The notes below the pieces were generated by a model. The model saw only the letters and a list, made by a program, of their open reading frames with translations, searched no databases and was not told where the DNA came from. The position numbers and the translations under genes are program-made. Below are positions 55,082-64,000 of a DNA stretch of 64,000 bases, piece by piece; the first letter of the stretch is position 1; every line of letters begins with the position of its first letter. Where the stretch lies: NCBI RefSeq assembly GCF_001696615.3, contig NZ_CP032279.1, forward strand, positions 1,674,001-1,738,000, read 5' to 3'. The DNA is from Acinetobacter sp. WCHAc010034 (GTDB taxonomy: Bacteria; Pseudomonadota; Gammaproteobacteria; Pseudomonadales; Moraxellaceae).

Positions 55082-55250
55082 AAAGACCCCATCTTCATTA
55101 TTTTGTTTATCAGACAGACCCGGAGGTCAGGAAGCATTCACGCGGAGTGAACAAAAAGACGAGTTCAGTAAATAGAAAAGACTCAGCAGTATTTTAAATT
55201 AATGATAAAAATAAATATGTTAGGCTCATGTTACTTTATCGTAACACGGC

Positions 55251-55943
55251 TCAGCGCTCTTTATCCTGCGGCTTGGGCAAATGCGCAACGTAATTCAGGG
55301 CAATCAACCGGGACACAATCACCGCCAGATACATCACGCCGCAGAACATCTGCAGCACCGCCAAAACCCGCGCCGGCGGGCTGACCGGCATCAGATCCGA
55401 TAGCCCTGTCGCCGACTGCAGGCTGAAGCTCAGGAACAGCAGATCCAGCCATGACTGCTGCCCCGGAACCGCCGGATTGTAAAAGCTGCCGGGATACATC
55501 AGCTGGCACACGCCGTAAAGGAAGGCGAAGCCCCAGGCGATTAAAGTGAAGACCGCGCCGGCAGCAAACAGCTCATCGCGGGTTAGGTAGCGGTCTGCAA
55601 ACATGTAGCGGAGCAGGCCGTAGGCTGCGCTGAAATACGCCAGCGCTTCAAAGCTGTGCGCAATCATTTGAATCTGCGGGTCGGCAGCGCCAAGAATCAT
55701 CATGGTGGAAAAAATGACCGCGCCGCCGACAAAGCTTAATCCTAAAATAGTGAACATCGGCGTCTGCTGGATGACTTTGGCGATCAGCAGCAGTACCAGC
55801 ACGCCCAGCACCCAAAGCAGCGCGCGGTACGTCAGGCTGGAATCCGGCACAGCGGTCAGTACCAGAACCAGCAGCTGAAGCAGCAGCAGCCACGCTGACG
55901 GCAGCATCTTAAAGCCTGTCCAAAAATCGCTGAATGCCTGCAT
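55251..55943 (-). CDS. Potassium-channel-like protein with altered filter
   Basis: A 230-residue membrane protein with about six hydrophobic segments. The C-terminal part matches the two-pore-type bacterial channel domain (Ion_trans_2): pore helix LDLLFLSFSLQSATG, a filter position reading TGLSD (179-183) where TxGYGD is expected, then LMPVSPPARVLAVLQMFCGVMYLAVIVSRL (core MPVSPPARVLAVLQ) as the inner helix. The usual Gly-Tyr-Gly is absent. It may be a nonselective or non-conducting family member. Relatives exist in Acinetobacter as 'ion channel'. It lies upstream of betT on the same strand, so a link to osmotic control is possible but inferred. Confidence 0.75.
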   Translation of the reverse strand: MQAFSDFWTGFKMLPSAWLLLLQLLVLVLTAVPDSSLTYRALLWVLGVLVLLLIAKVIQQTPMFTILGLSFVGGAVIFSTMMILGAADPQIQMIAHSFEALAYFSAAYGLLRYMFADRYLTRDELFAAGAVFTLIAWGFAFLYGVCQLMYPGSFYNPAVPGQQSWLDLLFLSFSLQSATGLSDLMPVSPPARVLAVLQMFCGVMYLAVIVSRLIALNYVAHLPKPQDKER

Positions 55944-56195
55944 GCCGCCCTTCCTGCGCGCTGTCTGCAGCCGCGCTGCTGTATTTATTGCAGCCCCTCA
56001 TCAGCCAAGCGGGCCGCATGAAACTGCGCCGGCTTTTGCTGTTCCTTCCTTCTAACTTAACATGAAGGCGCCGCGCTGCGGTGAATAAATTTGCAGGCCC
56101 GGACGGATGAATTACAAAATCTGAAGCAAAGCCTGCTGTAAATTACACAGCAAAAGCGCACATTGGAAATCATTCCTGCGCATTTGAGTCCGCCC

Positions 56196-56576
56196 ATGAA
56201 TATCCGCCTGCTGTTTCTTGCGCCGCTCTGCGCCCTGCTGATCAGCGCCTGCACGCAAACCGATCCCCTGCTGGAAAACCGTCAAAGCTATGTCGGCGCA
56301 TGGAAAAATGAGCAAAGCGAGTTGATCATCAAAGCCTCCGGCGAAGTGCTGTATTCGCATAGAGAATCTGCTGCACATCACCGCGCCAGAGAAGCCGGCA
56401 GCAGCAGCGCTTCGGTCTTCATCAAGGCCAATATCAGCAGCTTTGATGATCAAAGCTTCAGCATCGGCCAGGGCCAGGGCGAGCTGTCAAAGCGCTTTGC
56501 CATTGACCGTGCGCCTTACCGCGACAAAGGCCAGTGGAAAATGACCCTCAACGGCGAGCATTTTATCCGCCAGTAG
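56196..56576 (+). CDS. Small hypothetical lipoprotein
   Basis: A 126-residue exported lipoprotein. The signal peptide MNIRLLFLAPLCALL ends in lipobox LISAC, so Cys19 is the acylated residue. The mature part (TQTDPLLENRQSYVGAWKNEQ) contains a beta-rich domain with GAWKNEQSELIIKASGEVLY and is followed by a Ser-rich loop (AGSSSASV). I chose the ATG at 56196 because the lipoprotein signal fits from there; an upstream start at 56163 would shift it inward. No family recognised. It converges on the actP terminator. Confidence 0.78.
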   Translation: MNIRLLFLAPLCALLISACTQTDPLLENRQSYVGAWKNEQSELIIKASGEVLYSHRESAAHHRAREAGSSSASVFIKANISSFDDQSFSIGQGQGELSKRFAIDRAPYRDKGQWKMTLNGEHFIRQ

Positions 56577-56613
56577 CGCAGCGCTGCCTGAAGCCGGAAA
56601 AAGCGCCGGCAAT

Positions 56614-56637
56614 AAAAAAAGCCCCTTGCGGGGCTTT
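56614..56637. terminator. Terminator between the lipoprotein gene and actP
   Basis: GCCCC and GGGGC pair around TTGC. On the minus strand a T7 run follows, so it mainly ends the yjcH-actP transcript. Confidence 0.88.
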
Positions 56638-56660
56638 CCTGTTTCAGCTTAATCGGCAGA

Positions 56661-58376
56661 TCAGTGATCTGATGCGCCGGAGATGCCGATGCCGGTTTGT
56701 GAGCGTACAAACTGCGCATCGAAAGCTTTGCGTTCAGCATGCGCCTGCGCAGAGCTGTCTGTTACTGAGAATAACCAGCAGCAGAAGAATGACAACGGCA
56801 TTGCAAAGATCGCCGGGCCATTGAATGGGTTAATCGGGGTTTCAGAAATGCCCAATGTATCCACCCAAACCGCTTTCGCAAGCACAATCAATGTTACTGC
56901 AGTCACCAAGCCCACTACGCCGCCAACTACTGCGCCGCGGGTGGTTAAGCCTTTCCAGAACATTGACAGTACAAGCACCGGGAAGTTTGCGCAGGCAGCC
57001 ACAGAGAATGCCAAGCCAACCATGAAGGCAACGTTCTGCTTCTCGAACAGAATGCCCAGGATCATTGCGAAAACAGCAAGGCCCAAAGTTGCGATTTTAG
57101 ACATGCGCAGTTCAGATTCAGGCGTAGTCTGGCCTTTCTTGAATACGTTGGCATACAGGTCATGCGAAATTGCAGATGCGCCAGACAGCGTCAGGCCCGC
57201 TACAACCGCAAGGATGGTTGCGAATGCCACTGCTGAAATGAAGCCCATGAACAGGTCGCCGCCCACTGCGTCAGACAGGTGAACCGCAGCCATGTTGTTG
57301 CCGCCCACCAGTTCCAGCTTGCCGGTAACCGCCATTTTCGCAACGTCAATGAATTGCGGGTTGTTGGATACGTAAAGGATCGCGCCAAAACCGATGATGA
57401 AAGTCAGCAGGTAGAAGTAGCCGATGAAGCCGGTTGCAACCACAACAGATTTGCGCGCTTCTTTTGCGTCTTTCACGGTGAAGAAACGCATCAGGATGTG
57501 CGGCAGGCCGGCAGTACCGAACATCAATGCCAGGCCTAAAGAAATCGCGTCAATCGGGTTTGCCGCCAGTTTGCCCGGGCCCATGATGTTGGCCGCTTCA
57601 GTCAGGCCGATATCATGCACTTTAGAGAATACCTGAATCGACTGCTCAAACATGTTGGTGAAGCTGAAGCCCACGCCTTTCATTACCATGAAAGCCATGA
57701 AAGTTGCGCCGGACAGCAGCATCACCGCTTTGATGATCTGCACCCAAGTGGTCGCCAGCATGCCGCCGAAGATCACGTAGGCCATCATCAGCAGGCCGAC
57801 AATCACCACCGCGATGTTGTAGTTCAGGCCGAACAGCAGCTTGATCAGCTGGCCTGCGCCAACCATCTGCGCGATTAAATAGAATGCCACTACAACCAGC
57901 GAACTGACCGCAGCCAGAGTACGCACTGGCTTTTCTTCCAGGCGGAATGAAACCACGTCAGACAAGTTGTATTTGCCCAGGTTGCGCAGGCGTTCCGCCA
58001 CCAGGAACAGCACGATCGGCCAGCCGACCATGAAGCCCAGCGAGTACAGCAGGCCATCAAAGCCTGAGCTGAACACCAGTGCGGAAATGCCGAGGAAAGA
58101 CGCTGCCGACATATAGTCGCCGGCAATCGCCAAGCCGTTCTGAAAGCCGGAAATGCCGCCGCCGGCAGTATAGAAGTCCTGCGTGCTGGTGGTTTGGCGC
58201 GCAGCCCATTTGGTGATAAACAGCGTCAGGCCCACAAAAATTGCGAACATGATGATCGCATGCCAGTTGGTGGCCTGCTGTTCAGCTGCGCCTAAATCCG
58301 GGCCGGCCATCGCCATGCCTGACATCAGCAGCGCCGGGGCTGCCAGCGCTTGCGCTTTCAATGAATTCCATTTCAT
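56661..58376 (-). CDS. actP: Cation/acetate symporter ActP
   Basis: A sodium:solute symporter (SSF) of 571 residues that imports acetate, glycolate and related short acids. A signal peptide-like N-terminus ([22 protein letters not shown], cut near AMA-GPDL) is followed by about thirteen helices. Core motifs are [32 protein letters not shown] (shortened cores [10 protein letters not shown] and [13 protein letters not shown]), [15 protein letters not shown] and TVLRSL-like linker sequence [11 protein letters not shown] chose the ATG at 58376, one base after the yjcH stop and with AAGGA in the yjcH end; an in-frame start at 58433 would lie inside yjcH. Acetate switch regulators CrbS/R lie next door. 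Confidence 0.93.
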   Translation of the reverse strand: MKWNSLKAQALAAPALLMSGMAMAGPDLGAAEQQATNWHAIIMFAIFVGLTLFITKWAARQTTSTQDFYTAGGGISGFQNGLAIAGDYMSAASFLGISALVFSSGFDGLLYSLGFMVGWPIVLFLVAERLRNLGKYNLSDVVSFRLEEKPVRTLAAVSSLVVVAFYLIAQMVGAGQLIKLLFGLNYNIAVVIVGLLMMAYVIFGGMLATTWVQIIKAVMLLSGATFMAFMVMKGVGFSFTNMFEQSIQVFSKVHDIGLTEAANIMGPGKLAANPIDAISLGLALMFGTAGLPHILMRFFTVKDAKEARKSVVVATGFIGYFYLLTFIIGFGAILYVSNNPQFIDVAKMAVTGKLELVGGNNMAAVHLSDAVGGDLFMGFISAVAFATILAVVAGLTLSGASAISHDLYANVFKKGQTTPESELRMSKIATLGLAVFAMILGILFEKQNVAFMVGLAFSVAACANFPVLVLSMFWKGLTTRGAVVGGVVGLVTAVTLIVLAKAVWVDTLGISETPINPFNGPAIFAMPLSFFCCWLFSVTDSSAQAHAERKAFDAQFVRSQTGIGISGASDH

Positions 58377-58377
58377 C

Positions 58378-58710
58378 TTAGTGCTGTCCTTTTCCTTGAG
58401 TAATCGCTTCAACTTCGCGCATTGCTTCTTCATTCAGCGGATCAAGCTTATTGTTTGCAATATACGAATAAACACCGCATAAAAGGAAAGACAATACAAT
58501 AATGCCCAAGCCTAATGGCATGCCGATGGTGGTCACGCCGCCGCTGAATGAACTCATTAAGAATTCTTTGTTGTAGCCGACTAAAAGCATGAAGCCTACA
58601 TAGACAATCAGCATGACGCTTGTCAATGTCCAGCTCAGCCTGCTTTTTCTGTTGACCATTTCTTTAAATTTTGGATTCTGTAGAATACGATCTACCTGTG
58701 CTTCATCCAT
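58378..58710 (-). CDS. yjcH: DUF485-family membrane protein, YjcH type
   Basis: A 110-residue protein with two hydrophobic helices (about 23-44 and 60-84). It matches the YjcH/DUF485 family ([27 protein letters not shown] start, core [12 protein letters not shown]). It is nearly always cotranscribed with actP, and its stop is one base from the actP ATG. I chose the ATG at 58710 because AGGAGCAGGGTT precedes it. Its function is unknown, probably a partner of ActP. Confidence 0.9.
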   Translation of the reverse strand: MDEAQVDRILQNPKFKEMVNRKSRLSWTLTSVMLIVYVGFMLLVGYNKEFLMSSFSGGVTTIGMPLGLGIIVLSFLLCGVYSYIANNKLDPLNEEAMREVEAITQGKGQH

Positions 58711-58894
58711 AACCCTGCTCCTGTTAACACCCAGCCGTGGGCGCAATTTTTTAATTCGAATTATTTCGTTCCTAAAGTTACCAATCTTGCAGGGGTTTTG
58801 TAATTTAGACTTTGGTCGTTAAATTTTGATCAACCCCGGCAGCATGCAGGCGGATAAGGTATCATGGGCCGGAGATTCAACTGCTGCGGGCACT

Positions 58895-61800
58895 ATGAAC
58901 AGCTGGCTTATCATGGGGGTGCTGGCCCTCTATATCGCATTACTCTTTATCTGCGCTTTTTTCGGCGAAAAGCACGCCAGCCGGCTCAGCACCCGCGGCC
59001 GCATGCTGCTGTTCAGCCTGACGCTGGGCGTATACTGCTCATCATGGACCTTTTACGGCGCCACCGGGGCCGCCGTGCGCGAAGGCATTATTTTCCTGCC
59101 AATTTACCTCGGCCCGCTGCTGTTTGTCGCGCTCGGCTATGACATCTGGCGCCGCCTGGGGCGCGTCCGCCAGCATCACGCCATTTCCTCGATTGCCGAC
59201 TTTGTGGCGGCCCGCTACGGCAAGAGCGGCCCGCTGGCTTCGCTGGTGACCATTCTGGCGGTAATTGCGATCATTCCCTATCTGGCGCTGCAGCTGCGCG
59301 CCATTGCGCTCAGCGCGTCGGTGATTCTCGATCCGGCCGCCGGCATTACCGGCACCACCAACGGCGTGCTGTTCCTCACCGGCATTCTGGCGATACTGGC
59401 AATGATGTTCGGCACGCGGCAAATCGCCAACACCGAACAGCACGGCGGCCTGATGCTGGCCGTAGCCTTTGAGTCCTTTGTCAAACTGTTTGCGCTGCTG
59501 GCGGTGGCGTTTTTCTTTGTCTTTGAAGCGCCGCAGAACCTGCACCAGATCAGCGCGGACATCAGCTCAACCTTCCATGACGTGCAGCTGTTCGGCGTGC
59601 CGGAAAGCTTCTGGATTCAGACCCTGCTGGCCGCGCTGGCGATCATCTGCCTGCCGCGCCAGTTCCATGTGGCCGTGGTTGAGCTGCGCGATGAAAAGCA
59701 TATCCGCGGCGCGCGGCGCTGGTTCGCCGTTTATCTGATTCTGACCATTGTGGCGATTATCCCGATTGCCAGCTGGGCTCTGCACGCCGCGCCGCAGTAT
59801 CTGGCGATACCCGATGTCGCCGTGCTGTCGCTGCCGCTGAGCTACAATCAGGACTGGCTGACCCTGCTGGCTTTCCTCGGCGGCTTCTCGGCATCCACCG
59901 GCATGCTGCTGGTGTCTTCGGTGGCCCTGTCGATCATGCTCAGCAACGACCTGATCATGCCGGCGCTGTGGCGCAGCAACCTGCTGTCGCGCCATGACAA
60001 GCGCCTGCCGCTGGTGCTGAAATTCACCCGCCGCGTCTGCATTCTGGCGGTGATGCTGCTGGGCTTCCTGTTCTTTCACTTCTTCAACGATATTGACCAG
60101 CTTTCGGTCTTCGGCCTGCTGGCCTTCAGCGCGGTGGCGCAGTTCTCTCCGGCGCTGATCGGCGGCCTGTACTGGCGCGGCGGCAGCAAGCAGGGCGTCT
60201 ACGCCGGCCTGCTGACCGGCTTCGCGCTGTGGGCCTATACCCTGCTGCTGCCGACCGTGCTGCGCAGCCTGCCGGATCAGTTCAAGGCCTATACGCAAAG
60301 CGTGCTGGATTTCGGCCCGCTCGGCATTGGCTGGCTGCGCCCGGAAGCGCTGCTGGGCTTTGAGTCCTTTGATCCCCTGACCCACGGCGTGGTCTGGTCG
60401 CTGGGCCTGAACATCATTCTGTACATCTGGATTTCGCGGGTGTTCCGCCCCAGCATTGCCGAGCAGATTCAGGCGGAAAGCTTTTTCTACTATGAAACCA
60501 AGCCGCTGCCGTCGCACAATACCTCCAGCGACATCAACTACCTGCACCATGACGTTGCGCGCCTGAAAGTCGGCGACCTGATCACGCTGGCCAAGCGCAT
60601 TACCGGCGAAGGCGCCGCCACCCGCGCCTTCCAGCAGTTCTGCATGCAGAACAATGTCAGCCTGAATGAAAACAGCAGCGCCAACGGCATGTGGTGGCGC
60701 TTTACCGAGCAGTATCTGGCCGGCACCATCGGCGCGGCTTCCGCCCGCACCCTGCTGACCACCGCAATGGTCAATAACGGCTTGGCGCTGGGCCAGGTCG
60801 CCAACATTCTGGATCAGGCCTCGCAATGGCAGCGCTTCAACCAGAACCTGATCATGACCATGATTGACCATATGACGCAGGGCGTCAGCGTGGTCGATGA
60901 AAACATGTGCCTGGTGGCATGGAACAATCAGTATTTGAAGCTGTTTGACTATCCTAAAGACATTGTCTATGTCGGCTGCCCGATTGCCGACCTGATCCGC
61001 TACAATGCCGAACGCGGCGAATGCGGGCCGGGTTCGGTCGAAGAGCATGTGCGCAAGCGCATCCACTGGATGCAGGTCGGCAGCTCGCATGAATTTGAAC
61101 GCATCCGCAAAGACGGCCGGGTGATTCAAATGCGCGGCAACCCGATTGAAGGCGGCGGCTTCGTCACCACCTTCGCCGACATTACCGCCTTCCGCGAAAA
61201 TGAAGCCGTGCTGGAAGCGCGCGTGCAGGACCGCACCCAGCAGCTGGCCAATGCCTTGGCCGAGCAGCAGCTGGCGCGGGAAGCGGCCGATAAAGCCAAT
61301 ATGTCCAAGAGCCGCTTCATCGCCGCCGCCAGCCACGACCTGCTGCAGCCGATGCATGCCGCCCGCCTGTTCAGCACCGCGCTGGAGCAGAGCGTGCAGA
61401 GTGAAGAAGACCGCAAGACCCTGCAGCAGCTGGACCGCGCGCTGCACGGCGCGGAAAGCATGCTCTCCGCCCTGCTGGATATCGCCCGCCTGGAAGGCGG
61501 CACCATTCAGCCCAAGCGCCAGTCTTATCCGCTGCATGACCTGCTCAGCGACCTGGAGCTGCAGTTCAAATCCATCGCTGCTCAGCGCGGCATTAAATTC
61601 AGCGTGCATGACGCGCAGTTCTGGATTGACACCGACCCGCAGTGGATCCGGCGCATCATTCAGAACTTCGTCAGCAATGCGCTGCGCTATACCGCCCGCG
61701 GCCGGGTGATTGTCGGCGTGCTGCGCTGCGCAGCCAAGCCGGATCATATCCGCATCGGGGTCTGGGATACCGGACCGGGCGTTGCCGAAGAGCAGCGCAT

Positions 61801-62386
61801 CAAACTGTTTCAGGAATTCGAGCGCTGCGGCCACACCTCGCCTTGGGGCGAACAGGGCCTCGGCCTCGGCTTGGCGATTGTGCAGCGCATGACCAGCCTG
61901 CTGGACTATCCGGTGCATGTCTATTCGGAACTGGGCAAAGGCTCCTGCTTCATGATTGAAGTGCCGGTCGTCGAAGCGCCGAAAATCACCGCTGCGCCGG
62001 TGCAGGCGGTGCCGCTGAAGGCCAAGGCCTATAAGATTTTGTGCCTGGACAATGATGAAACCATTCTGGAAGGCATGTCGACCCTGCTGAGCAAATGGGG
62101 CTATCAGGTGTTCAAAGCCACCGAACCGGAACAGGCGCTGCAGATGATTCAGCAGGAAAGCATACAAGTCTGGCTGGTCGATCAGCACCTGAATGACGGC
62201 AAGGCCGGCCTGGACTTTATTTTGGCCAGCCGCCAGGAAAAAGTGCCGGTGGCGCTAATTACCGCAGACTCCGATCCGGAACTGCCGCAGCGCCTGAAGG
62301 AGCTGAATATTGTGCTGCTGAAAAAGCCGCTGAAGCCGGCTTCGCTGCGCTCCTGGCTGTCCGGGCTGAAAATCTCCGGCAGCTAA
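58895..62386 (+). CDS. crbS: SSF-fused hybrid histidine kinase, CrbS-like
   Basis: A 1,163-residue sensor in which a sodium:solute-symporter-like membrane domain (about 1-520, some twelve helices) is fused to a STAC-like linker, a PAS domain (about 655-780; MIDHMTQGVSVVDENM), a HisKA box (His814; AAASHDLLQPMHAARLF), an HATPase domain (NFVSNALRYT, GQGLGLGLAIVQR-like G-box LGLGLAIVQR) and a receiver (Asp1096; WLVDQHLNDGK). CrbS/CrbR in Vibrio and the related MxtR/ErdR in Pseudomonas switch on acetyl-CoA synthetase and acetate uptake. The yjcH-actP operon is divergent on the left and the CrbR-like gene lies to the right. Start choice among 58826, 58844 and 58895 is uncertain; I use the last, which begins at the first helix. 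Confidence 0.88.
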   Translation: MNSWLIMGVLALYIALLFICAFFGEKHASRLSTRGRMLLFSLTLGVYCSSWTFYGATGAAVREGIIFLPIYLGPLLFVALGYDIWRRLGRVRQHHAISSIADFVAARYGKSGPLASLVTILAVIAIIPYLALQLRAIALSASVILDPAAGITGTTNGVLFLTGILAILAMMFGTRQIANTEQHGGLMLAVAFESFVKLFALLAVAFFFVFEAPQNLHQISADISSTFHDVQLFGVPESFWIQTLLAALAIICLPRQFHVAVVELRDEKHIRGARRWFAVYLILTIVAIIPIASWALHAAPQYLAIPDVAVLSLPLSYNQDWLTLLAFLGGFSASTGMLLVSSVALSIMLSNDLIMPALWRSNLLSRHDKRLPLVLKFTRRVCILAVMLLGFLFFHFFNDIDQLSVFGLLAFSAVAQFSPALIGGLYWRGGSKQGVYAGLLTGFALWAYTLLLPTVLRSLPDQFKAYTQSVLDFGPLGIGWLRPEALLGFESFDPLTHGVVWSLGLNIILYIWISRVFRPSIAEQIQAESFFYYETKPLPSHNTSSDINYLHHDVARLKVGDLITLAKRITGEGAATRAFQQFCMQNNVSLNENSSANGMWWRFTEQYLAGTIGAASARTLLTTAMVNNGLALGQVANILDQASQWQRFNQNLIMTMIDHMTQGVSVVDENMCLVAWNNQYLKLFDYPKDIVYVGCPIADLIRYNAERGECGPGSVEEHVRKRIHWMQVGSSHEFERIRKDGRVIQMRGNPIEGGGFVTTFADITAFRENEAVLEARVQDRTQQLANALAEQQLAREAADKANMSKSRFIAAASHDLLQPMHAARLFSTALEQSVQSEEDRKTLQQLDRALHGAESMLSALLDIARLEGGTIQPKRQSYPLHDLLSDLELQFKSIAAQRGIKFSVHDAQFWIDTDPQWIRRIIQNFVSNALRYTARGRVIVGVLRCAAKPDHIRIGVWDTGPGVAEEQRIKLFQEFERCGHTSPWGEQGLGLGLAIVQRMTSLLDYPVHVYSELGKGSCFMIEVPVVEAPKITAAPVQAVPLKAKAYKILCLDNDETILEGMSTLLSKWGYQVFKATEPEQALQMIQQESIQVWLVDQHLNDGKAGLDFILASRQEKVPVALITADSDPELPQRLKELNIVLLKKPLKPASLRSWLSGLKISGS

Positions 62387-62809
62387 AATCCGGCGCAGAA
62401 CGCCTAAAACCCGCCCATTTCATTCACATGAAATGGGCTTTTTTTATGCCGGGCCAATTGCCGCATTTTTCCAGCTGGCCATTTATTCCGGCGCATAGGC
62501 AAAATGCCTCAGAAATAGCGCCATAAGGCGCTGAAGGGTTGGCCAAAAAGATCAAATGCGTTTTGCCTATGGCAAAAGCTGACCATTGTTTAAGTGAACA
62601 TTCGTATACTTAGTTACAAATTAAAAAAACATTGTTTTTAATAAAAATAATATGATTAAACCCGCAAGCTATAACTTTAGTCGTATTTTTATTCACCGCC
62701 AATTCAGCCTAAAAATAGGCCATGAAACGGTCAGTTTCCCGCCGCTTTAACAGCGCATGCTCCATTTGAGAAGCGAAGCTGATCTGAATGCCTCAACCGG
62801 AGTTTGATT
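62387..62809. other. 423-base spacer upstream of the unknown gene
   Basis: The left part is the crbS terminator, followed by a small AGCGCC/GGCGCT hairpin (62517-62532). The rest is AT-rich and holds the promoter of the gene at 62810. No other gene is supported here. Confidence 0.5.
62413..62445 (+). terminator. Terminator of crbS
   Basis: GCCCATTTCAT and ATGAAATGGGC are perfect 11-base complements around TCAC, followed by seven T. Confidence 0.93.
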
Positions 62810-63577
62810 ATGAATATTTATGAAACTGTCCCGCAAGGCGCCAGCAGCACCCAGCAATTTCACCGCGAATACGGCGCCAATGCCCTATTGCCGGATATTG
62901 ACTGGACCAGCGCCTTTAAATACAGCAGGCTGAATGACACCCACCTGCAGGCGCTGGACGCCCTGTATCAAAGCGCCGTGCCCCTCGCCCTGCAGGTTTT
63001 TGACGAACTGGAATTTGATGTTTTCGCCCCATCGGCCTATCAGCCGCATGGCCTGGGCCTGTTTGAGCGCTTGGCGCAGCAGGAGGAAAAGCTGCTGAGC
63101 CGCCTGGACGCGGAAGCTCAGAACCTGAGTGAGGCGGCGCGCCATCAAATCTGGAGCATGCTCCTGCGCGGCGGCGCGGTACTGGTGTTCAAGGCATGGC
63201 TGGGCAAAGTCAAAACCGGCCAAGACCAGCTGGATACCTCGCAGTTTGATGAACTGTCGGATCTGCTGTTTATTAAAACCTCGCCTTTTGAACTGGCGGA
63301 GCGCCTGGATATTGACCCCGAATCGGCGCAGGATCATATTTTCCTGATGCACGGCAATGAAGTCTACCTCGACCGCTTCAACAGCCTTGAAACCGCCGCC
63401 CTGTTTGTCGATCTGGGCGTCTATGACGCCGCTTTCCTGAGCCTGCGCGACGACCGCGTGGCGGAATACCTCACCCGCAAAGGCTATGTCACTGCAGAGC
63501 AGATTGATGAGCTGCAGTGCGCCTTGAACCCGCTGTTCTGCACAGACTTAACCCCTAAGCAGGACTGCATCGCCTAA
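62810..63577 (+). CDS. Hypothetical protein between the CrbS- and CrbR-like genes
   Basis: A 255-residue soluble acidic protein with no signal peptide or membrane helix. Its sequence has segments like NDTHLQALDALYQSAVPLALQVF, FDVFAPSAYQPHGLGLFERL, and DHIFLMHGNEVYLDRFNSLE (cores shown in part). I do not recognise a family. The ATG has GGAG 8 bases upstream. It has its own long upstream region and terminator. It sits between crbS and crbR-like genes, so a role in the acetate response is a guess from position only. Confidence 0.78.
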   Translation: MNIYETVPQGASSTQQFHREYGANALLPDIDWTSAFKYSRLNDTHLQALDALYQSAVPLALQVFDELEFDVFAPSAYQPHGLGLFERLAQQEEKLLSRLDAEAQNLSEAARHQIWSMLLRGGAVLVFKAWLGKVKTGQDQLDTSQFDELSDLLFIKTSPFELAERLDIDPESAQDHIFLMHGNEVYLDRFNSLETAALFVDLGVYDAAFLSLRDDRVAEYLTRKGYVTAEQIDELQCALNPLFCTDLTPKQDCIA

Positions 63578-63602
63578 GCCGCAGAAACAAAACGCATAAA
63601 GA

Positions 63603-63627
63603 AGGCCTCAAATGAGGCCTTTTTTTA
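63603..63627. terminator. Terminator between the unknown gene and the CrbR-like gene
   Basis: AGGCCTC and GAGGCCT pair around AAAT, followed by seven T. It ends the unknown plus-strand gene; from the other side the A run is weak. Confidence 0.88.
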
Positions 63628-63641
63628 ACGCTGCGCGCAGC

Positions 63642-64000
63642 TTACATTTTCTTTTCTTCAATATTCAAGGCATTAATCGCCAGCACGGCCTGCGTGCGGT
63701 TCTGCACGCCCAGCTTGCGGAAAATCGCCGTGACATGCGCTTTAATCGTGGCTTCAGAAACATCCAGCTCATAGGCAATCTGCTTGTTCAGCAGGCCTTC
63801 AGCCACCATCATCAATACCCGGAACTGCTGCGGCGTCAGAGACTGAATGCGTTCCGCCAGCGCGGTTTCATCGGCTGCCCGCGGGTCAAAGCTGACATTG
63901 GCCGGCAGATTCGGCGGCAGCCAGATCTCGCCTTCCAGCACCTGGCGGATCGCTTCGCCGATATGGCTCGGATGCGCGGATTTCGGAATATAGCCCATCG
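63642..64000 (-). CDS. crbR: NarL/LuxR-type response regulator, CrbR-like (5' part beyond right edge)
   Basis: The 3' portion of a response regulator, 118 codons from an internal Met to the stop, open to the right edge. The end of the receiver (MGYIPKSAHPSHIGEAIRQVL, with the switch lysine in YIPKSAHP) is followed by a LuxR helix-turn-helix (LTPQQFRVLMMVAEGLLNKQIAYELDVSEATIKAHVTAIFRKL, core NKQIAYELDVSEATIKAHV). The phospho-acceptor Asp is outside the window. Its closeness to crbS and actP supports CrbR identity, the partner that activates acs and actP in other bacteria. Confidence 0.82.
   Translation of the reverse strand, partial: MGYIPKSAHPSHIGEAIRQVLEGEIWLPPNLPANVSFDPRAADETALAERIQSLTPQQFRVLMMVAEGLLNKQIAYELDVSEATIKAHVTAIFRKLGVQNRTQAVLAINALNIEEKKM

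Noticed and set aside
59567..62188. An 873-codon open frame on the minus strand opposite crbS
   Set aside because: It is antisense to a clear multi-domain kinase. The composition (His, Gln, Arg-rich) and lack of a start site show it is a shadow caused by GC-rich third positions.

Overview
The window reads as chromosomal backbone from Acinetobacter or a very close Moraxellaceae relative. The evidence is gene content and order: pbpG / gacA-pilS-pilR / ctpA-gpmI / lptG-lptF / pepA-holC, an AamA-like methyltransferase between ribD and ribE, an Omp33-36 porin, an OprD-type porin, and creBCD. Coding DNA is visibly GC-rich for the genus (many stretches near 60% by eye), while the two porin genes and long spacers are AT-richer. 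I do not assign a species. I see no insertion sequence, prophage, CRISPR array, integron, rRNA or tRNA.

Layout. 1-2.35 kb: a truncated unknown gene, a DUF6915-like gene and the PBP7-type peptidase pbpG (all minus). 2.5-6.2 kb: response regulator gacA, then the type IV pilus two-component pair pilS-pilR. 6.2-11.3 kb (minus): S41 protease, gpmI, and the lipopolysaccharide export permeases lptG-lptF. 11.4-14.3 kb (plus): pepA, holC and two small unknowns. 14.4-18.6 kb (minus): dedA, then nrdR-ribD-aamA-ribE with the methyltransferase coupled to ribD. 18.7-20.5 kb: amtB and glnK with a possible sigma54 promoter. 20.8-23.4 kb: ubiK, an intact comM and a TorF-like porin. 24.3-29 kb: OprD porin, ppa, a MAPEG protein, a small membrane protein and fadD. 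29.2-36.8 kb: parC with a Ser-to-Tyr change at the quinolone position, an MFS carrier, a TRIC channel, a YchJ-type protein, a TerC/CBS/CorC protein and a LOG family protein. 37-40.4 kb: a DHA2 carrier, a GH25 lysozyme and dinB. 41-44.9 kb: creB-creC-creD, with cre-tag-like operators before creB and creD. 44.9-51 kb: small genes, ridA, a DUF2726 protein, a YgiQ radical-SAM protein and a GGDEF protein. 51-53 kb: a 1.2-kb spacer carrying a hexamer repeat and two candidate convergent small RNAs, then omp33-36. 53-56.6 kb: betT, a channel-like protein with an altered filter, and a lipoprotein. 56.6-64 kb: yjcH-actP (acetate uptake), an SSF-fused hybrid kinase like CrbS, an unknown gene, and the C-terminal part of a NarL/LuxR regulator like CrbR.

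Two regulatory modules stand out. The CrbS/CrbR-like pair surrounds an uncharacterised gene and lies beside actP, which is a target of CrbS/R-type systems elsewhere, so the right end looks like an acetate-scavenging locus. The creBCD locus carries a perfect TTCAC-N6-TTCAC site before creD and a one-mismatch copy before creB, which suggests an autoregulated CreBC system. The points most worth following are the ParC Tyr84 change, the two candidate small RNAs upstream of omp33-36, the orphan methyltransferase coupled to riboflavin synthesis, and the channel with a GLSD filter.
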